DNA from: Bacteroidaceae bacterium
Lineage (GTDB): Bacteria > Bacteroidota > Bacteroidia > Bacteroidales > Bacteroidaceae
Reading direction: 5' to 3'
Assembly: GCA_017467885.1 (NCBI GenBank)
Contig: JAFUKC010000021.1
Span: 34,725 to 98,724 of the forward strand
Length of the DNA stretch: 64,000 nt
The notes below the pieces were generated by a model. That model did not search any database and was not told the DNA's origin. It saw only the letters and a program-made list of their open reading frames with translations. Shown in pieces: positions 41,387 to 50,506 of the stretch. Each line of letters opens with the position of its first letter. The first letter of the stretch is position 1. The position numbers were made by a program, and so were the translations under genes.

Positions 41387-42096
41387 CTCTCCAAATCTTT
41401 TAATGTTATACGACCTTCGTATATTGCTTTGCCAATGATTGCGGCACGAATACCAAGTTCATCGGCCCGCTCAACATCGGCAAAAGAGCTTATACCACCG
41501 CTCAATGTCACATCAACTGCAGGGAAACGTTGTTGCAATGCCACATATAAATCGAAATTAGGCCCCATTAACATGCCATCCTTCGATATATCGGTACATA
41601 TAAGTTGGGTTAGCCCCGATGATAGAAAATCCTCTACAAGTTCTTCCACTCCAATCTGCGATTCCTTCAGCCATCCATGAGTAGCTACTTTACCGTCACG
41701 CACATCGGCTCCCAATATCACACGTCCGGAGCCAAACTGTTGCAGCCATGAAGCAAACAACTCGCGGTTGTCAACAGCCACACTGCCGCAAATTACTCTG
41801 TCGGCACCGGCATCTATTGCCATACGCAGGGCATCCTCGCTTTTAATACCTCCGCCCCACTCGATATCGAGCGATGTATGTGTGGCAAGCCTTTCCAACA
41901 CCCGCAAGTTGCAAGGTTCCTTTGCCTTTGCACCATCCAAATCGACAACGTGCAGACGTCGCACACCGCAATCGGCATACATCTTTGCCATATCGAGCGG
42001 CTCTTGCTCATACACTTTCTTAATAGCGTAATCCCCTTGAGTAAGACGCACACATCTGCCATCAATCAAATCTATCGCCGGAATAATCTCTATCAT
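41368..42096 (-). CDS. hisA: ProFAR isomerase (phosphoribosylformimino-AICAR-phosphate isomerase)
   Basis: A 242-residue TIM barrel paralogous to HisF. It starts MIEIIPAIDLIDGRCVRLTQGDY, with catalytic Asp in AIDL and the second catalytic Asp in TDISKDGM; the phosphate sites are EWGGGI and LSGGIS. It performs the Amadori rearrangement in step 4. It overlaps hisH by four bases and hisF by 19. Confidence 0.98.
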   Translation of the reverse strand: MIEIIPAIDLIDGRCVRLTQGDYAIKKVYEQEPLDMAKMYADCGVRRLHVVDLDGAKAKEPCNLRVLERLATHTSLDIEWGGGIKSEDALRMAIDAGADRVICGSVAVDNRELFASWLQQFGSGRVILGADVRDGKVATHGWLKESQIGVEELVEDFLSSGLTQLICTDISKDGMLMGPNFDLYVALQQRFPAVDVTLSGGISSFADVERADELGIRAAIIGKAIYEGRITLKDLERWLQNV

Positions 42097-42683
42097 AAAG
42101 CCATAAAATTTTTCAATATCTGTTCACCAACATCGCCGCTTTTTTCGGGATGGAACTGTGTTCCATAGAAATTCCCTTTTGCAAGTGCCGCAGCAAAACT
42201 GCGTCCGTTGCACGAAACAGCTATCGCATCGTTGCATATATCGGGTGCAAACGAGTGTACGAAATACACAAAACACCCATCGTTAAGATTATCGAACAGA
42301 GGGGTACTTAACTGTTCGATACTGTTCCACCCCATATGAGGGACCTTTACACCTGAAGTCGAATCAGCCTCGAAACGACGTACATCGGTATCGAAAATAC
42401 CCAGACAATCAACATCACCCTCTTCGCTATGGCGACACATCAACTGCATACCTATGCATATACCCAACACAGGCTGTTTCAGTTCTTTGATGACCGATGC
42501 CAAACCACGTTCTTCGAGTTTTTGCATGGCCGACGAAGCTTCGCCCACCCCGGGCAACAACACCTTATCGGCACTCCTTATCTTATCGGCATCGCTTGTA
42601 ACACAAAATTCGACCCCTATTCGTGCCAACGCATTGCACACCGAACACAGGTTACCCGTATCATAATCAACAATTGCAATCAT
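42093..42683 (-). CDS. hisH: Imidazole glycerol phosphate synthase, glutaminase subunit
   Basis: A 196-residue class I glutamine amidotransferase. The oxyanion region is LPGVGEASSAM, the nucleophile elbow is GICIGMQLM with the catalytic Cys, and the triad His-Glu is in GTQFHPEKS. It supplies ammonia to HisF. Four-base overlaps on both sides (hisB before, hisA after) mark tight translational coupling. Confidence 0.98.
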   Translation of the reverse strand: MIAIVDYDTGNLCSVCNALARIGVEFCVTSDADKIRSADKVLLPGVGEASSAMQKLEERGLASVIKELKQPVLGICIGMQLMCRHSEEGDVDCLGIFDTDVRRFEADSTSGVKVPHMGWNSIEQLSTPLFDNLNDGCFVYFVHSFAPDICNDAIAVSCNGRSFAAALAKGNFYGTQFHPEKSGDVGEQILKNFMAL

Positions 42684-43804
42684 AACAATCCTTTACTGCT
42701 TGGTAATTCATAACTGAACGGTTCGCGCTTTACAGCCATTCGCAGTGCACGTGCAAATGCTTTGAATATTCCCTCGGCCAAATGGTGATTATTATCACCT
42801 TTTGCCGTAATGTGCAAATTGCAGTTCATTGCTGCACCAAGCGATTTAAAAAAGTGAGAGAACATTTCTGTAGGGACATCACCGACATATTCTCGTGTAA
42901 AACGAACATCCCAATCGAAATCAATCCGACCGCCAAAATCAATCAAAGCCATTGCACGACTCTCATCCATTGGCAACACAAAACCGTAACGTCCTATTCC
43001 TCGCTTGTCACCAAGGGCTTTTATAACTGCATTTCCCAGAACTATGGCTATATCCTCCATTGTGTGGTGTTCATCAACCTGTAAATCGCCAACAGCCTTC
43101 ACCTTCAGCGACACACCGGCATGATGAACTATTTGGTCGAGCATGTGATCGAGAAATTTCAAGCCCGTATCGATTGAAGATTCACCCACCCCATCGAGGT
43201 CGATGGTAACAGCAATATCTGTCTCTTTTGTTGTTCTCACCACCGTTGCACGACGGCTGCTGCAACGCAAAAATTCGGCTATACGTGCCCAGCTGTCGGT
43301 TACAAGAACACAAGCATCGGAATATGGCATGGATTTCAGTTCCTCGATTCGCTTTTCGTCGGCTGTATAAAGAATCGCTTTGGCACCCAGATTATGTGCC
43401 AACTGTACATCGGTCAACCTGTCACCAATAACGAAACACTCGGCCATATTATAACTCCCATCGAGATATTTACCAAACATACCTGTTCCCGGCTTACGGT
43501 TCGGATGGTTGTCGGCCGCATAATGTTCATCTATCAATTGAGCGGAAAAAGATATACCCTCGCCCGACAGCGTACTCAACATTTTATTATGTATAACCTC
43601 GAAACGTTCCAACGGATTACTGTCGGTTCCAAGGCCGTCCTGATTACTTGCAATAACAAGTTCATAATCGAGTTCGGCTATTTTGGCAAGTGCTCCTATC
43701 ACACCGGGCATAAACGAAAGTTGCTCCAGCGAGTCGACCTGTTCGGTTACGGGTGGTTCCCAAATTATAGTGCCGTCACGATCTATGAATAATGCTTTTT
43801 TCAT
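42680..43804 (-). CDS. hisB: Bifunctional histidinol-phosphatase / imidazoleglycerol-phosphate dehydratase
   Basis: A 374-residue fusion. The N-terminal HAD phosphatase (about 1-165) has LFIDRDGTI, SNQDGLGT and VIGDRLTDVQLA. The C-terminal dehydratase (about 180-374) has the two metal-binding signatures LDHMLDQIVHHAG and DEHHTMEDIAIVLG. This fused form is known from enterobacteria and Bacteroidota. It catalyses steps 6 and 8. It overlaps hisC and hisH by four bases each. Confidence 0.97.
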   Translation of the reverse strand: MKKALFIDRDGTIIWEPPVTEQVDSLEQLSFMPGVIGALAKIAELDYELVIASNQDGLGTDSNPLERFEVIHNKMLSTLSGEGISFSAQLIDEHYAADNHPNRKPGTGMFGKYLDGSYNMAECFVIGDRLTDVQLAHNLGAKAILYTADEKRIEELKSMPYSDACVLVTDSWARIAEFLRCSSRRATVVRTTKETDIAVTIDLDGVGESSIDTGLKFLDHMLDQIVHHAGVSLKVKAVGDLQVDEHHTMEDIAIVLGNAVIKALGDKRGIGRYGFVLPMDESRAMALIDFGGRIDFDWDVRFTREYVGDVPTEMFSHFFKSLGAAMNCNLHITAKGDNNHHLAEGIFKAFARALRMAVKREPFSYELPSSKGLL

Positions 43805-44835
43805 TTTATTGTAGATAAGATATTCAATAATTTATTATTCTCGGCCGGGGTTCCTATGGTTATACGCAAACAGTTCTCACAACCTTTTACACGAGAACGA
43901 TCGCGTACTATTATCTGTTGCCCTATAAGTACTTCGTATATCGATTTTGCGTCGGTAACCTGTACCAAAATAAAGTTGGCATCAGAGGGATATACATGCG
44001 TCACACAATCCATCCCTGTCAATTGGGCAGCAACTCTCTCCCGTTCGCTTTTCAACTGCTGAATCTCGCCGGCAACGTCGCGTCGAAGAAGTTCTTCGGC
44101 CTTCTGCATTCCTGCAAGGTTTATATTATATGGATATTTCACATTGGAGAATAGCGCAATGATTCGTTCATCGGCAAATGCAAGCCCCAGACGTAGAGCC
44201 GCCAGGCCATAGGCCTTTGAGAGTGTCTGCAGAACTATCAGATTCTTATAACTCTGCAGCTTTGTAAGCATGCTCGGTTGTGAAGCAAAATCAATATAAG
44301 CCTCATCTACAATCATTACACCTTTGAAACGTTCAAGCAAATACTCCATCTGCTCTATAGGGAAACTGTTACCCGACGGATTGTTGGGCGAGCAAAGAAA
44401 CATTAGTTTGGTTTTTTCGTCACATGCAGCAAGCAGTTCATCTGCCGGCAACGAGAAACCATTGCCCAATGCAACCTCACGCACCTCTACATCATTTATA
44501 TCTGCAGCCACACGATACATTCCATAGCTGGGAGCAATCATCACAGCATTGTCCTTACGCGGTTCGCAGAATATACGATAGCACAGATCTATAGCCTCAT
44601 CGCTGCCGTTTCCAATAAAAATAGAATTCGAAGGCACACTCTTTATTTGTGAAATAAGAGCCTTCAGTTTGGCCTGACGTGGATCGGGGTAACGGTTATA
44701 TCCATTCTCGAAAGGATTCTCGTTGGCATCGAGAAAAACACCAAGCGCACCTTTGTATTCATCACGTGCAGTGGAATATGGTGCAAGTGACAATATATTT
44801 TTGCGAACAAGTCGCATCACATCTTCTATACTCAT
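43801..44835 (-). CDS. hisC: Histidinol-phosphate aminotransferase
   Basis: A 344-residue fold-type I aminotransferase. DANENPFENG near residue 35 is the family start, MFLCSPNNPSGN is the cofactor/substrate region, and the PLP lysine is in TLSKAYGLAALRLG. It converts imidazole acetol phosphate to histidinol phosphate with glutamate. It lies two bases after hisD and overlaps hisB by four. Confidence 0.96.
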   Translation of the reverse strand: MSIEDVMRLVRKNILSLAPYSTARDEYKGALGVFLDANENPFENGYNRYPDPRQAKLKALISQIKSVPSNSIFIGNGSDEAIDLCYRIFCEPRKDNAVMIAPSYGMYRVAADINDVEVREVALGNGFSLPADELLAACDEKTKLMFLCSPNNPSGNSFPIEQMEYLLERFKGVMIVDEAYIDFASQPSMLTKLQSYKNLIVLQTLSKAYGLAALRLGLAFADERIIALFSNVKYPYNINLAGMQKAEELLRRDVAGEIQQLKSERERVAAQLTGMDCVTHVYPSDANFILVQVTDAKSIYEVLIGQQIIVRDRSRVKGCENCLRITIGTPAENNKLLNILSTIK

Positions 44836-44837
44836 AA

Positions 44838-46133
44838 TCAGTCTGTTACACTCTTCATTCTTAATAAAGCAGCATTTGCATGCGCATCGAGTCCCTCGGC
44901 CTTTGCCATTGTAACAATGGTATCACCCAAGCTGCGCATGCCCCCGGGAGTTATCTCCTGATAAGTAATCTTACGTACAAAACTATCGAGGTTCACACCA
45001 CTGTGCGAACGTGCCCAACCGGACGTTGGCAACGTATGATTGGTACCCGAGGCATAATCGCCGGCACTCTCGGGCGAATAGTTACCAATGAATACACTGC
45101 CGGCTGCTGTTATGCGAGCCGATATTCCCCAAGGGTCCTTTGTTGAGATTATAAGATGCTCGGGAGCATACATATTTACAAATTCTATACGTTCGTCGGG
45201 GTTGGTAAGTATCACCACCCTGCTGTTTTCGAGTGCTTTTGCAGCCATATCCTTTCGTGGCAACTGCTGCAATTGAGTTGCAACCTCGGCACACACAGCA
45301 TCGGCTATATCCTCGTTACTGCACACCAATATGGCCTGCGAATCTACACCATGCTCGGCCTGCGACAACAAATCGCTTGCCACAAATGATGGTATTGCCA
45401 TCTCGTCGGCCATAACCAACACCTCCGAAGGACCGGCCGGCATATCTATTGCCACACGGTTGCTTACCATCTCTTTTGCCTTTGTAACATATCTGTTGCC
45501 GGGACCGAAAATTTTATCAACCGAAGGTATTGTTTCGGTAGAATAGGCCATGGCTGCTATTGCCTGCGCACCACCGACTTTAAATACCCTGTCTACACCA
45601 CAAACCATAGAGGCAAAAAGCACTGCCGGTGCAACCTTGCCCCCACTGTTTGCAGGAGTACAGAGGATTATCTCTTTGCAACCTGCAACCTTCGCCGGTA
45701 TCGCAAGCATAAGCACTGTTGAAAAAAGCGGTGCTGTTCCACCGGGAACATATAATCCCACACGTTGCATAGGCACTGCACGCTGCACACACAAAACACC
45801 TCTCACCGTTTCCGTTTCCACCGGCTCGAAACGTTGCGCCATGTGAAAAACAGTGATATTCCTTACAGCCTTTGCTATTGCATCTTTCAGTTCCTGCGGA
45901 ACAAGAGCAAAAGCCTCGCGACGTTCCTCCTCTGTCACCTCCAAAGCATTCAACTCTACACCATCGATTGTGCGAACAATTTCCCGTATAGCCTCATCGC
46001 CGCCGACGCGAACCTTATCTATTATGGCCGCTGTACGCTCGGCTATTATACCATCATCGGATAAACGACGTTCAACAAGTACCGGCCACTCGCTGCGTGC
46101 CGGATTAACATATCTCTTTATTATCTGCTCCAT
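44838..46133 (-). CDS. hisD: Histidinol dehydrogenase
   Basis: A 431-residue NAD- and zinc-dependent enzyme that oxidises histidinol to histidine in the last two steps. Family blocks are VGLYVPGGTAPL, FGPGNRYVTKAKE, DMPAGPSEVLV, SQAEHGVDSQA (zinc site) and PTSGWARSHSGV. Length is typical. It lies four bases after hisG. Confidence 0.98.
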   Translation of the reverse strand: MEQIIKRYVNPARSEWPVLVERRLSDDGIIAERTAAIIDKVRVGGDEAIREIVRTIDGVELNALEVTEEERREAFALVPQELKDAIAKAVRNITVFHMAQRFEPVETETVRGVLCVQRAVPMQRVGLYVPGGTAPLFSTVLMLAIPAKVAGCKEIILCTPANSGGKVAPAVLFASMVCGVDRVFKVGGAQAIAAMAYSTETIPSVDKIFGPGNRYVTKAKEMVSNRVAIDMPAGPSEVLVMADEMAIPSFVASDLLSQAEHGVDSQAILVCSNEDIADAVCAEVATQLQQLPRKDMAAKALENSRVVILTNPDERIEFVNMYAPEHLIISTKDPWGISARITAAGSVFIGNYSPESAGDYASGTNHTLPTSGWARSHSGVNLDSFVRKITYQEITPGGMRSLGDTIVTMAKAEGLDAHANAALLRMKSVTD

Positions 46134-46137
46134 AATA

Positions 46138-46989
46138 TCACAATACTATTTTTTCGAGTGCAAGCACCAGAATATCTTCGGCACCGATAGCCTTCAATTT
46201 CTCGATTGTGCTCCACAGCACCTTTTCATCGACAACCGTCTGCATCGAGCACCAATCCTTTTGAGCAAGAGGAATCACTGTCGGACTGCGCATTGCCGGC
46301 AATATGCTCACAGCCTCGTCGAGTGCCGACACCGGCAAATTGAGCAAAAGATACTTTTTACCTACACCTTTTATTACCGATTCGAAACGCGACATTAACT
46401 GACGTGCCACTGCCATCTTCTCTTCGTTCAGTCCCGGTGTACCAATCAGCACCGCTTCGGAGTGCAATACCTGCTCCACCTCGACAAGGCCATTTGAAAT
46501 AAGAGTACCACCCGAGGATACTATATCAAATATTGCATCGGCCAAGCCTGCAGCCGGTGCAATCTCCACCGAACCTGTTATATTATGTATCTGTGCCGTT
46601 ATACCATTTTCCTCGAAATATTTCTGCAACACATTGGGATAGGATGTAGCTATACGCTTTCCATTGAAATAGGACAACCCATCGTATTTTTCTGTTTTAG
46701 GAATGGCTAACGATATACGGCAACCGCCGAAACCAAGTTTCTTAAGCACATCGACCTCGAAACCACGCTCGGCAACCTCGTTGTAACCAACAATTCCCAA
46801 ATCGGCTGCGCCCATCGATACCGTCTGCGGAATATCATCGTCGCGCAAAAACAGTATCTCAACCGGAAAATCGGCTGCACGCATCAAAAACTTTCTCTTT
46901 TCCTCTTTGATAGTAACACCGGCCTCACGCAAAAGCTCCATACTCTGCTCGTTCAAACGGCCTTTGGTTTGTATTGCAATTCTCAACAT
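46138..46989 (-). CDS. hisG: ATP phosphoribosyltransferase, long form
   Basis: A 283-residue HisG of the long type: catalytic domain to about residue 205 (MLRIAIQTKGRLNEQSMELL, then MGAADLGIVGYNEV and the PRPP loop in EIAPAAGLADAIFDIVSSGGTL in pattern), followed by a C-terminal regulatory ACT-like domain of about 75 residues that binds histidine for feedback inhibition. It performs the first step of the pathway. It is the first gene of the operon, downstream of the attenuator leader. Confidence 0.98.
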   Translation of the reverse strand: MLRIAIQTKGRLNEQSMELLREAGVTIKEEKRKFLMRAADFPVEILFLRDDDIPQTVSMGAADLGIVGYNEVAERGFEVDVLKKLGFGGCRISLAIPKTEKYDGLSYFNGKRIATSYPNVLQKYFEENGITAQIHNITGSVEIAPAAGLADAIFDIVSSGGTLISNGLVEVEQVLHSEAVLIGTPGLNEEKMAVARQLMSRFESVIKGVGKKYLLLNLPVSALDEAVSILPAMRSPTVIPLAQKDWCSMQTVVDEKVLWSTIEKLKAIGAEDILVLALEKIVL

Positions 46990-47014
46990 ATATTAATTTG
47001 TTTTTATCATCAAT

Positions 47015-47056
47015 AAAAAAGTAACGGAAACCTACAACTCCAAGGGTAGGCTTCCG
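47015..47056 (-). terminator. Attenuator terminator of the his operon
   Basis: On the minus strand CGGAAGCCTAC (47056-47046), loop, GTAGGTTTCCG (47035-47025; one G-U pair), then TTAC and six T (47020-47015). It lies 26 bp before hisG and after the His-rich leader peptide. A competing six-pair helix can form between 47087-47092 and 47042-47047, which takes up part of the terminator stem. Confidence 0.85.
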
Positions 47057-47092
47057 CTATTATAATGCATATAGACACACCGCACAACCCTT

Positions 47093-47146
47093 TTATGTAT
47101 ATAAAAGATGCAAATGATGATGGTGGTGTATCTGTGTAAAATTCAT
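47093..47146 (-). CDS. hisL: His operon leader peptide
   Basis: A 17-codon ORF read MNFTQIHHHHHLHLLYT, with five consecutive histidine codons and a sixth two codons later, ending TAA. It sits between a promoter-like element and the terminator hairpin in front of hisG. This is the classical arrangement for translation-dependent attenuation: ribosomes waiting for charged tRNA-His would sit on the run of His codons and let the antiterminator form. A nine-pair helix between 47125-47133 (overlapping the first His codons) and 47073-47081 would be blocked by such a ribosome. Assignment is inference from arrangement, but the His run directly upstream of a complete his operon makes chance very unlikely. 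Confidence 0.88.
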   Translation of the reverse strand: MNFTQIHHHHHLHLLYT

Positions 47147-47176
47147 ATTTCGTTTACATTTTGTTTAGCAACAGTG

Positions 47177-47184
47177 CAAATATA
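47177..47184 (-). promoter_or_regulatory. Bacteroidota -7 promoter element (TATATTTG) for the his operon
   Basis: Exact TAnnTTTG match 31 bp before the leader peptide start. A near match to TTTG (TTTCG) lies about 19 bp further upstream. Confidence 0.6.
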
Positions 47185-47310
47185 TGCATAAAATTCAAAC
47201 ACACGAAACATTTTCTTATGTTTTTTCATACATCGCCGCTTGTCGATTATTACAAGAGCTGTTTGAATTTCTAAAACATCAACAATATTTCATGATGCGC
47301 AAATAGAACA

Positions 47311-47874
47311 CTATTTCAGTTGTTTGCCATCAGAAAATGCATTGCCTACACGCTCACCCAATATGTGATAAGCATGATGGATTGGCTCGTATGTAATAAG
47401 CTGCATCTTCTCAACATCAGGCTTGCCGTCTTCTGTAAGAAATTTCTCGTCCACAAGAATATTTACAATCTCGGCTATGATATTGTAACCCCCTTCAGTT
47501 TCATCAATCTTGCGGAGGATACGGCACTCCAATGTCATTGGAAAATCGGTAAAAACAGGAGCATCCACATTTTCGGATTTGATAGCAACCCAGCCGGTTT
47601 TCTTTATCTTATCGGAATCCTTCTTTGCACTGACTATGCCTACAAAATCCGATGCAACCATCGTACCCCTTGTGGCAAAGGCAACGGTAAAATCACCACA
47701 TCGGGCAAGATTCTCGGTAGTGGCATGTGAACCCATGCAAATCATTATTTCATTTGCATCCCACTGGCCTCCCCATGCTGCATTCATGGCATTGGGAGTT
47801 CCATCACTGTTATATGTACCTATTATAAGTACCGGCTGTGGGAGAACCCACGGTTTTTGTCCAAAATTTTTCAT
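47311..47874 (-). CDS. Flavin reductase-like FMN-binding protein
   Basis: A 187-residue protein of the flavin reductase fold. Typical segments are PVLIIGTYNSDGTPNAMNAAWGG in pattern near the start, MICMGSHATTENL, and FTVAFATRGTM; these form the FMN and NADH sites. It is cytosolic (no signal). The physiological acceptor is not predictable. It follows maf by 25 bp and is probably the last gene of the nitroreductase-to-flavin reductase group. Confidence 0.85.
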   Translation of the reverse strand: MKNFGQKPWVLPQPVLIIGTYNSDGTPNAMNAAWGGQWDANEIMICMGSHATTENLARCGDFTVAFATRGTMVASDFVGIVSAKKDSDKIKKTGWVAIKSENVDAPVFTDFPMTLECRILRKIDETEGGYNIIAEIVNILVDEKFLTEDGKPDVEKMQLITYEPIHHAYHILGERVGNAFSDGKQLK

Positions 47875-47899
47875 TTTTCTATTTTTAACTTAAAAGCTG

Positions 47900-48484
47900 T
47901 TATCTCACCTTCTTTAACTCGCTGTATAAACGTTGCACCGGCAGGCCCATCACATTAAAATACGAACCGTCGATATGCTCCATGCCAATATACCCTATCC
48001 ATTCTTGCGCACCGTAGGCACCGGCCTTGTCCATCGGACGATACTTTTCGATGTAGTACTCTATTTCACTATCGTCCAACACCGCAAAACGCACATTCGA
48101 CTGCGCAACAAAGCTGCTTTGAAAATTCCTTGTGGTTATTGTTACACCGGTAAATACCGAATGTGTCTTACCCGACATATTACGTAACATGCGACGAGCG
48201 TCACATTCATCCGACGGCTTACCAAGAGCAGCCCCATCCAACCAAACTATTGTATCGGCCGTAATTATCAGTTCCTCATCCGACATCATCGGACGATAAG
48301 CATCGGCTTTCAATTTAGAGATATAAAGCGGAATATCACCACCTTGCAAACCTGCAGGATAGGTCTCCTCCACATCGGGCAAGGTACGCACCTCGAACGG
48401 TATATCCAACCCCGTCATAAGCTCTCGCCGACGTGGAGATGCCGATGCCAATATAATTTTGTATTTTTTTAGATTGTCCAACAT
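47900..48484 (-). CDS. maf: Maf family nucleotide pyrophosphatase
   Basis: A 194-residue Maf protein starting KKYKIILASASPRRREL, the signature SxSPRR motif that binds the nucleotide. A conserved acidic site is in ITADTIVWLDG and the lysine in GKPSDECDARRML. Maf enzymes hydrolyse non-canonical or modified nucleoside triphosphates, usually dTTP, UTP or CTP analogues. It lies 13 bp after kdsC. Confidence 0.94.
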   Translation of the reverse strand: MLDNLKKYKIILASASPRRRELMTGLDIPFEVRTLPDVEETYPAGLQGGDIPLYISKLKADAYRPMMSDEELIITADTIVWLDGAALGKPSDECDARRMLRNMSGKTHSVFTGVTITTRNFQSSFVAQSNVRFAVLDDSEIEYYIEKYRPMDKAGAYGAQEWIGYIGMEHIDGSYFNVMGLPVQRLYSELKKVR

Positions 48485-48497
48485 AATTTACTGTCTT

Positions 48498-49016
48498 TTA
48501 CCAACCGAAGGCATTAGCCTCGTCCATCCATTTTCCTTGTGCGCGCATCACCTGTTCTATAACATCGCGCCCGCATCCTTCACCACCGTTCATAGGTGAA
48601 ATATATTTGGATATCTCTTTTATTTCTATTGCAGCATCGGCCGGGCAGCAAGGCAAGCCACACATCTGCATCACCTCATAATCGGGGATATCATCACCCA
48701 TATACAACACCTCTTCGGGCTGTAGCTCGTACATAAGCAGCAACTCCTCGAAACAATCGCGTTTGATGGAAGCCCCCACATATATATCCTTTATACCCAG
48801 CCCTTTGTAACGTACCTTTACAGCCTCGGTACGCGCCCCGGTAATTATTGCAACATGAAGACCGGCCTTTACAGCCAACTGCAACGCATATCCATCCTTA
48901 ATGTTTACGGTGCGCATAGGCTCACCGTTGGGATACATCGATATTGTCTCGCGGCTGAGCACGCCATCCACATCAAACACCAACGCCTTTATTTTCTTCA
49001 AATCGTAGTTTATCAT
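48498..49016 (-). CDS. kdsC: KdsC-type HAD phosphatase (KDO 8-phosphate phosphatase)
   Basis: A 172-residue cap-less HAD enzyme. Motif [11 protein letters not shown], motif [11 protein letters not shown], motif III in KRDCFEELL and motif [14 protein letters not shown] are all present. The short length and [10 protein letters not shown] favour 3-deoxy-D-manno-octulosonate 8-phosphate phosphatase in lipopolysaccharide core synthesis. It lies one base after the DUF2520 gene. Confidence 0.9.
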   Translation of the reverse strand: MINYDLKKIKALVFDVDGVLSRETISMYPNGEPMRTVNIKDGYALQLAVKAGLHVAIITGARTEAVKVRYKGLGIKDIYVGASIKRDCFEELLLMYELQPEEVLYMGDDIPDYEVMQMCGLPCCPADAAIEIKEISKYISPMNGGEGCGRDVIEQVMRAQGKWMDEANAFGW

Positions 49017-49017
49017 A

Positions 49018-49779
49018 TCATCTTTGTTTTTGTATATATTCGCTCATTAAGTCGTATGCCTGCCTCAATTCACCATCAAGCATAGCACGTTGTTTTTCCA
49101 TCACATCCGTATCGCCACGCTTTGCCGGACCTGTCTGTGCCTCACGTGGCATTATGGCATGTACTTTTGCTGCCGTTTCCTCAATCAATGGCAACATTGC
49201 CGAAAAGGGCAAATTGTAACGTTCGAGTATCTCGGCAGCCATAGAGTATACTGCATTTGAGAAGTTACATGCAAACACTGCTGCCAAATGCAAATATGCA
49301 CGTTGCTCGCCTGTTGCACGATATACCCTGTCTGTGAGCAACATTGCCAACTGCTCCACCTGCGTTGCAACAGCCTCGTTGCATCCTTCAACAAATACAC
49401 TTACCGAAGAGAAATCGACAACACGCACCTTGCTGAATGTCTGCATAGGATATAACACACCGAACGACGCACAGCCGGCATCGGCCAAAACATCCATCTG
49501 CACACTGCCGGCAGTGTGCAGCACCAATGCATGCTTGTATCTTTCGGCCACCATAGACGCAACATGCGGCAAAGCATTGTCCGTAACCGAGATAATTACC
49601 ACATCAGCATCGGGCATCGCTTCAATATCGGTAAAGCCGGGTACTGCAACCTTCTCGCAGAGCCGGCGCACCGAAGCCTCGCTGCGACTCCACAAAGCCA
49701 CAAGCTGCATTCCTGCACTCTTCATTGCCAATGAAAGCGAGGTCGCCACATTACCAGCACCCACAACTGCTATACGCAT
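49018..49779 (-). CDS. Rossmann-fold and DUF2520 domain protein
   Basis: From the ATG at 49779 ([19 protein letters not shown]) the protein has 253 residues; an open frame continues 60 codons upstream over the nitroreductase gene and is not coding. The N-terminal domain binds NAD(P) like F420-dependent or 6-phosphogluconate-type reductases (GAGNVA). The C-terminal helical DUF2520 domain contains [15 protein letters not shown]. Substrate unknown. In Bacteroidales this gene commonly accompanies kdsC and maf, as here. The start is 4 bp after the nitroreductase stop. Confidence 0.85.
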   Translation of the reverse strand: MRIAVVGAGNVATSLSLAMKSAGMQLVALWSRSEASVRRLCEKVAVPGFTDIEAMPDADVVIISVTDNALPHVASMVAERYKHALVLHTAGSVQMDVLADAGCASFGVLYPMQTFSKVRVVDFSSVSVFVEGCNEAVATQVEQLAMLLTDRVYRATGEQRAYLHLAAVFACNFSNAVYSMAAEILERYNLPFSAMLPLIEETAAKVHAIMPREAQTGPAKRGDTDVMEKQRAMLDGELRQAYDLMSEYIQKQR

Positions 49780-49783
49780 GGAA

Positions 49784-50320
49784 TTATTTTCCGCTGAAAC
49801 TGCCGACATGAACCTTCTCCCATTGCATTTTTTCCTCGTCAAAAGGCTTGCTGTCACGCTCCTTATGACCGACCGCAAGAATTGACAAAACGGAATATTG
49901 CGTCGGCAGACCAAGCAAAGCACGAACGTTATCCTCGGCAGCAACACCCTCGGAATCACGACGCAGACGTATCTGAACCCAACAACTGCCCAAGCCCTGT
50001 TCCTCGGCAGCCAACTGCATAAGAATTGTGGCTATAGAGCAATCCTCCACCCAAACATCGCTTTTAGTGGTATCGGCAATCACAACCACAGCCATTGCCG
50101 CACCCTCGAGTAACTGCGCACCGGCAGCCTTGCTAACCGACAAAGCCTTAAGCATCTCCTTATCCTCCACAAGCACAAACTCCCAAGGATTGATACGATG
50201 CCCCGATGGTGACATCAATGCAGCCTTCATTATATTACATACCGCAGCCTCATCTACAGGGTCGCCGGTAAAACGGCGACAACTGCGTCTGTTCTTCAAC
50301 AACTCAAGAAAATTCTCCAT
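49784..50320 (-). CDS. Nitroreductase family FMN oxidoreductase
   Basis: A 178-residue nitroreductase. It starts MENFLELLKNRRSCRRF, with RRSCRRF as the FMN phosphate-binding site, then MSPSGHRINPWEFVLV and the C-terminal GLPTQYSVLSILAVGHK block. These cytosolic homodimers reduce nitro compounds, quinones or flavins with NAD(P)H; the native substrate is unknown. It appears to be the first gene of a five-gene minus-strand group (DUF2520, kdsC, maf, flavin reductase), preceded by a -7-like element. Confidence 0.9.
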   Translation of the reverse strand: MENFLELLKNRRSCRRFTGDPVDEAAVCNIMKAALMSPSGHRINPWEFVLVEDKEMLKALSVSKAAGAQLLEGAAMAVVVIADTTKSDVWVEDCSIATILMQLAAEEQGLGSCWVQIRLRRDSEGVAAEDNVRALLGLPTQYSVLSILAVGHKERDSKPFDEEKMQWEKVHVGSFSGK

Positions 50321-50340
50321 ATTATAAAACTTTTATTTTG

Positions 50341-50348
50341 CGAAGATA
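50341..50348 (-). promoter_or_regulatory. -7-like promoter element (TATCTTCG) for the nitroreductase group
   Basis: One mismatch to TAnnTTTG, 20 bp before the nitroreductase start codon. Confidence 0.45.
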
Positions 50349-50506
50349 ACACAAAACAGGAAAACTACAAAAACAGACAGAATATACAAAGTAATTGCTC
50401 TTCATTTTTTCAATCGGCTGTAAGAAGCAAGGGTGATATTCAGTGGTTGGGTCGGGGTACCTGCAACCCCTTATGATATGAACATTAAAGAATGGTTGTA
50501 GATAAT

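Noticed and set aside
49780-49959. 60-codon N-terminal extension of the DUF2520 protein
   Set aside because: It overlaps the nitroreductase coding region and precedes a perfect Rossmann start ([12 protein letters not shown]).
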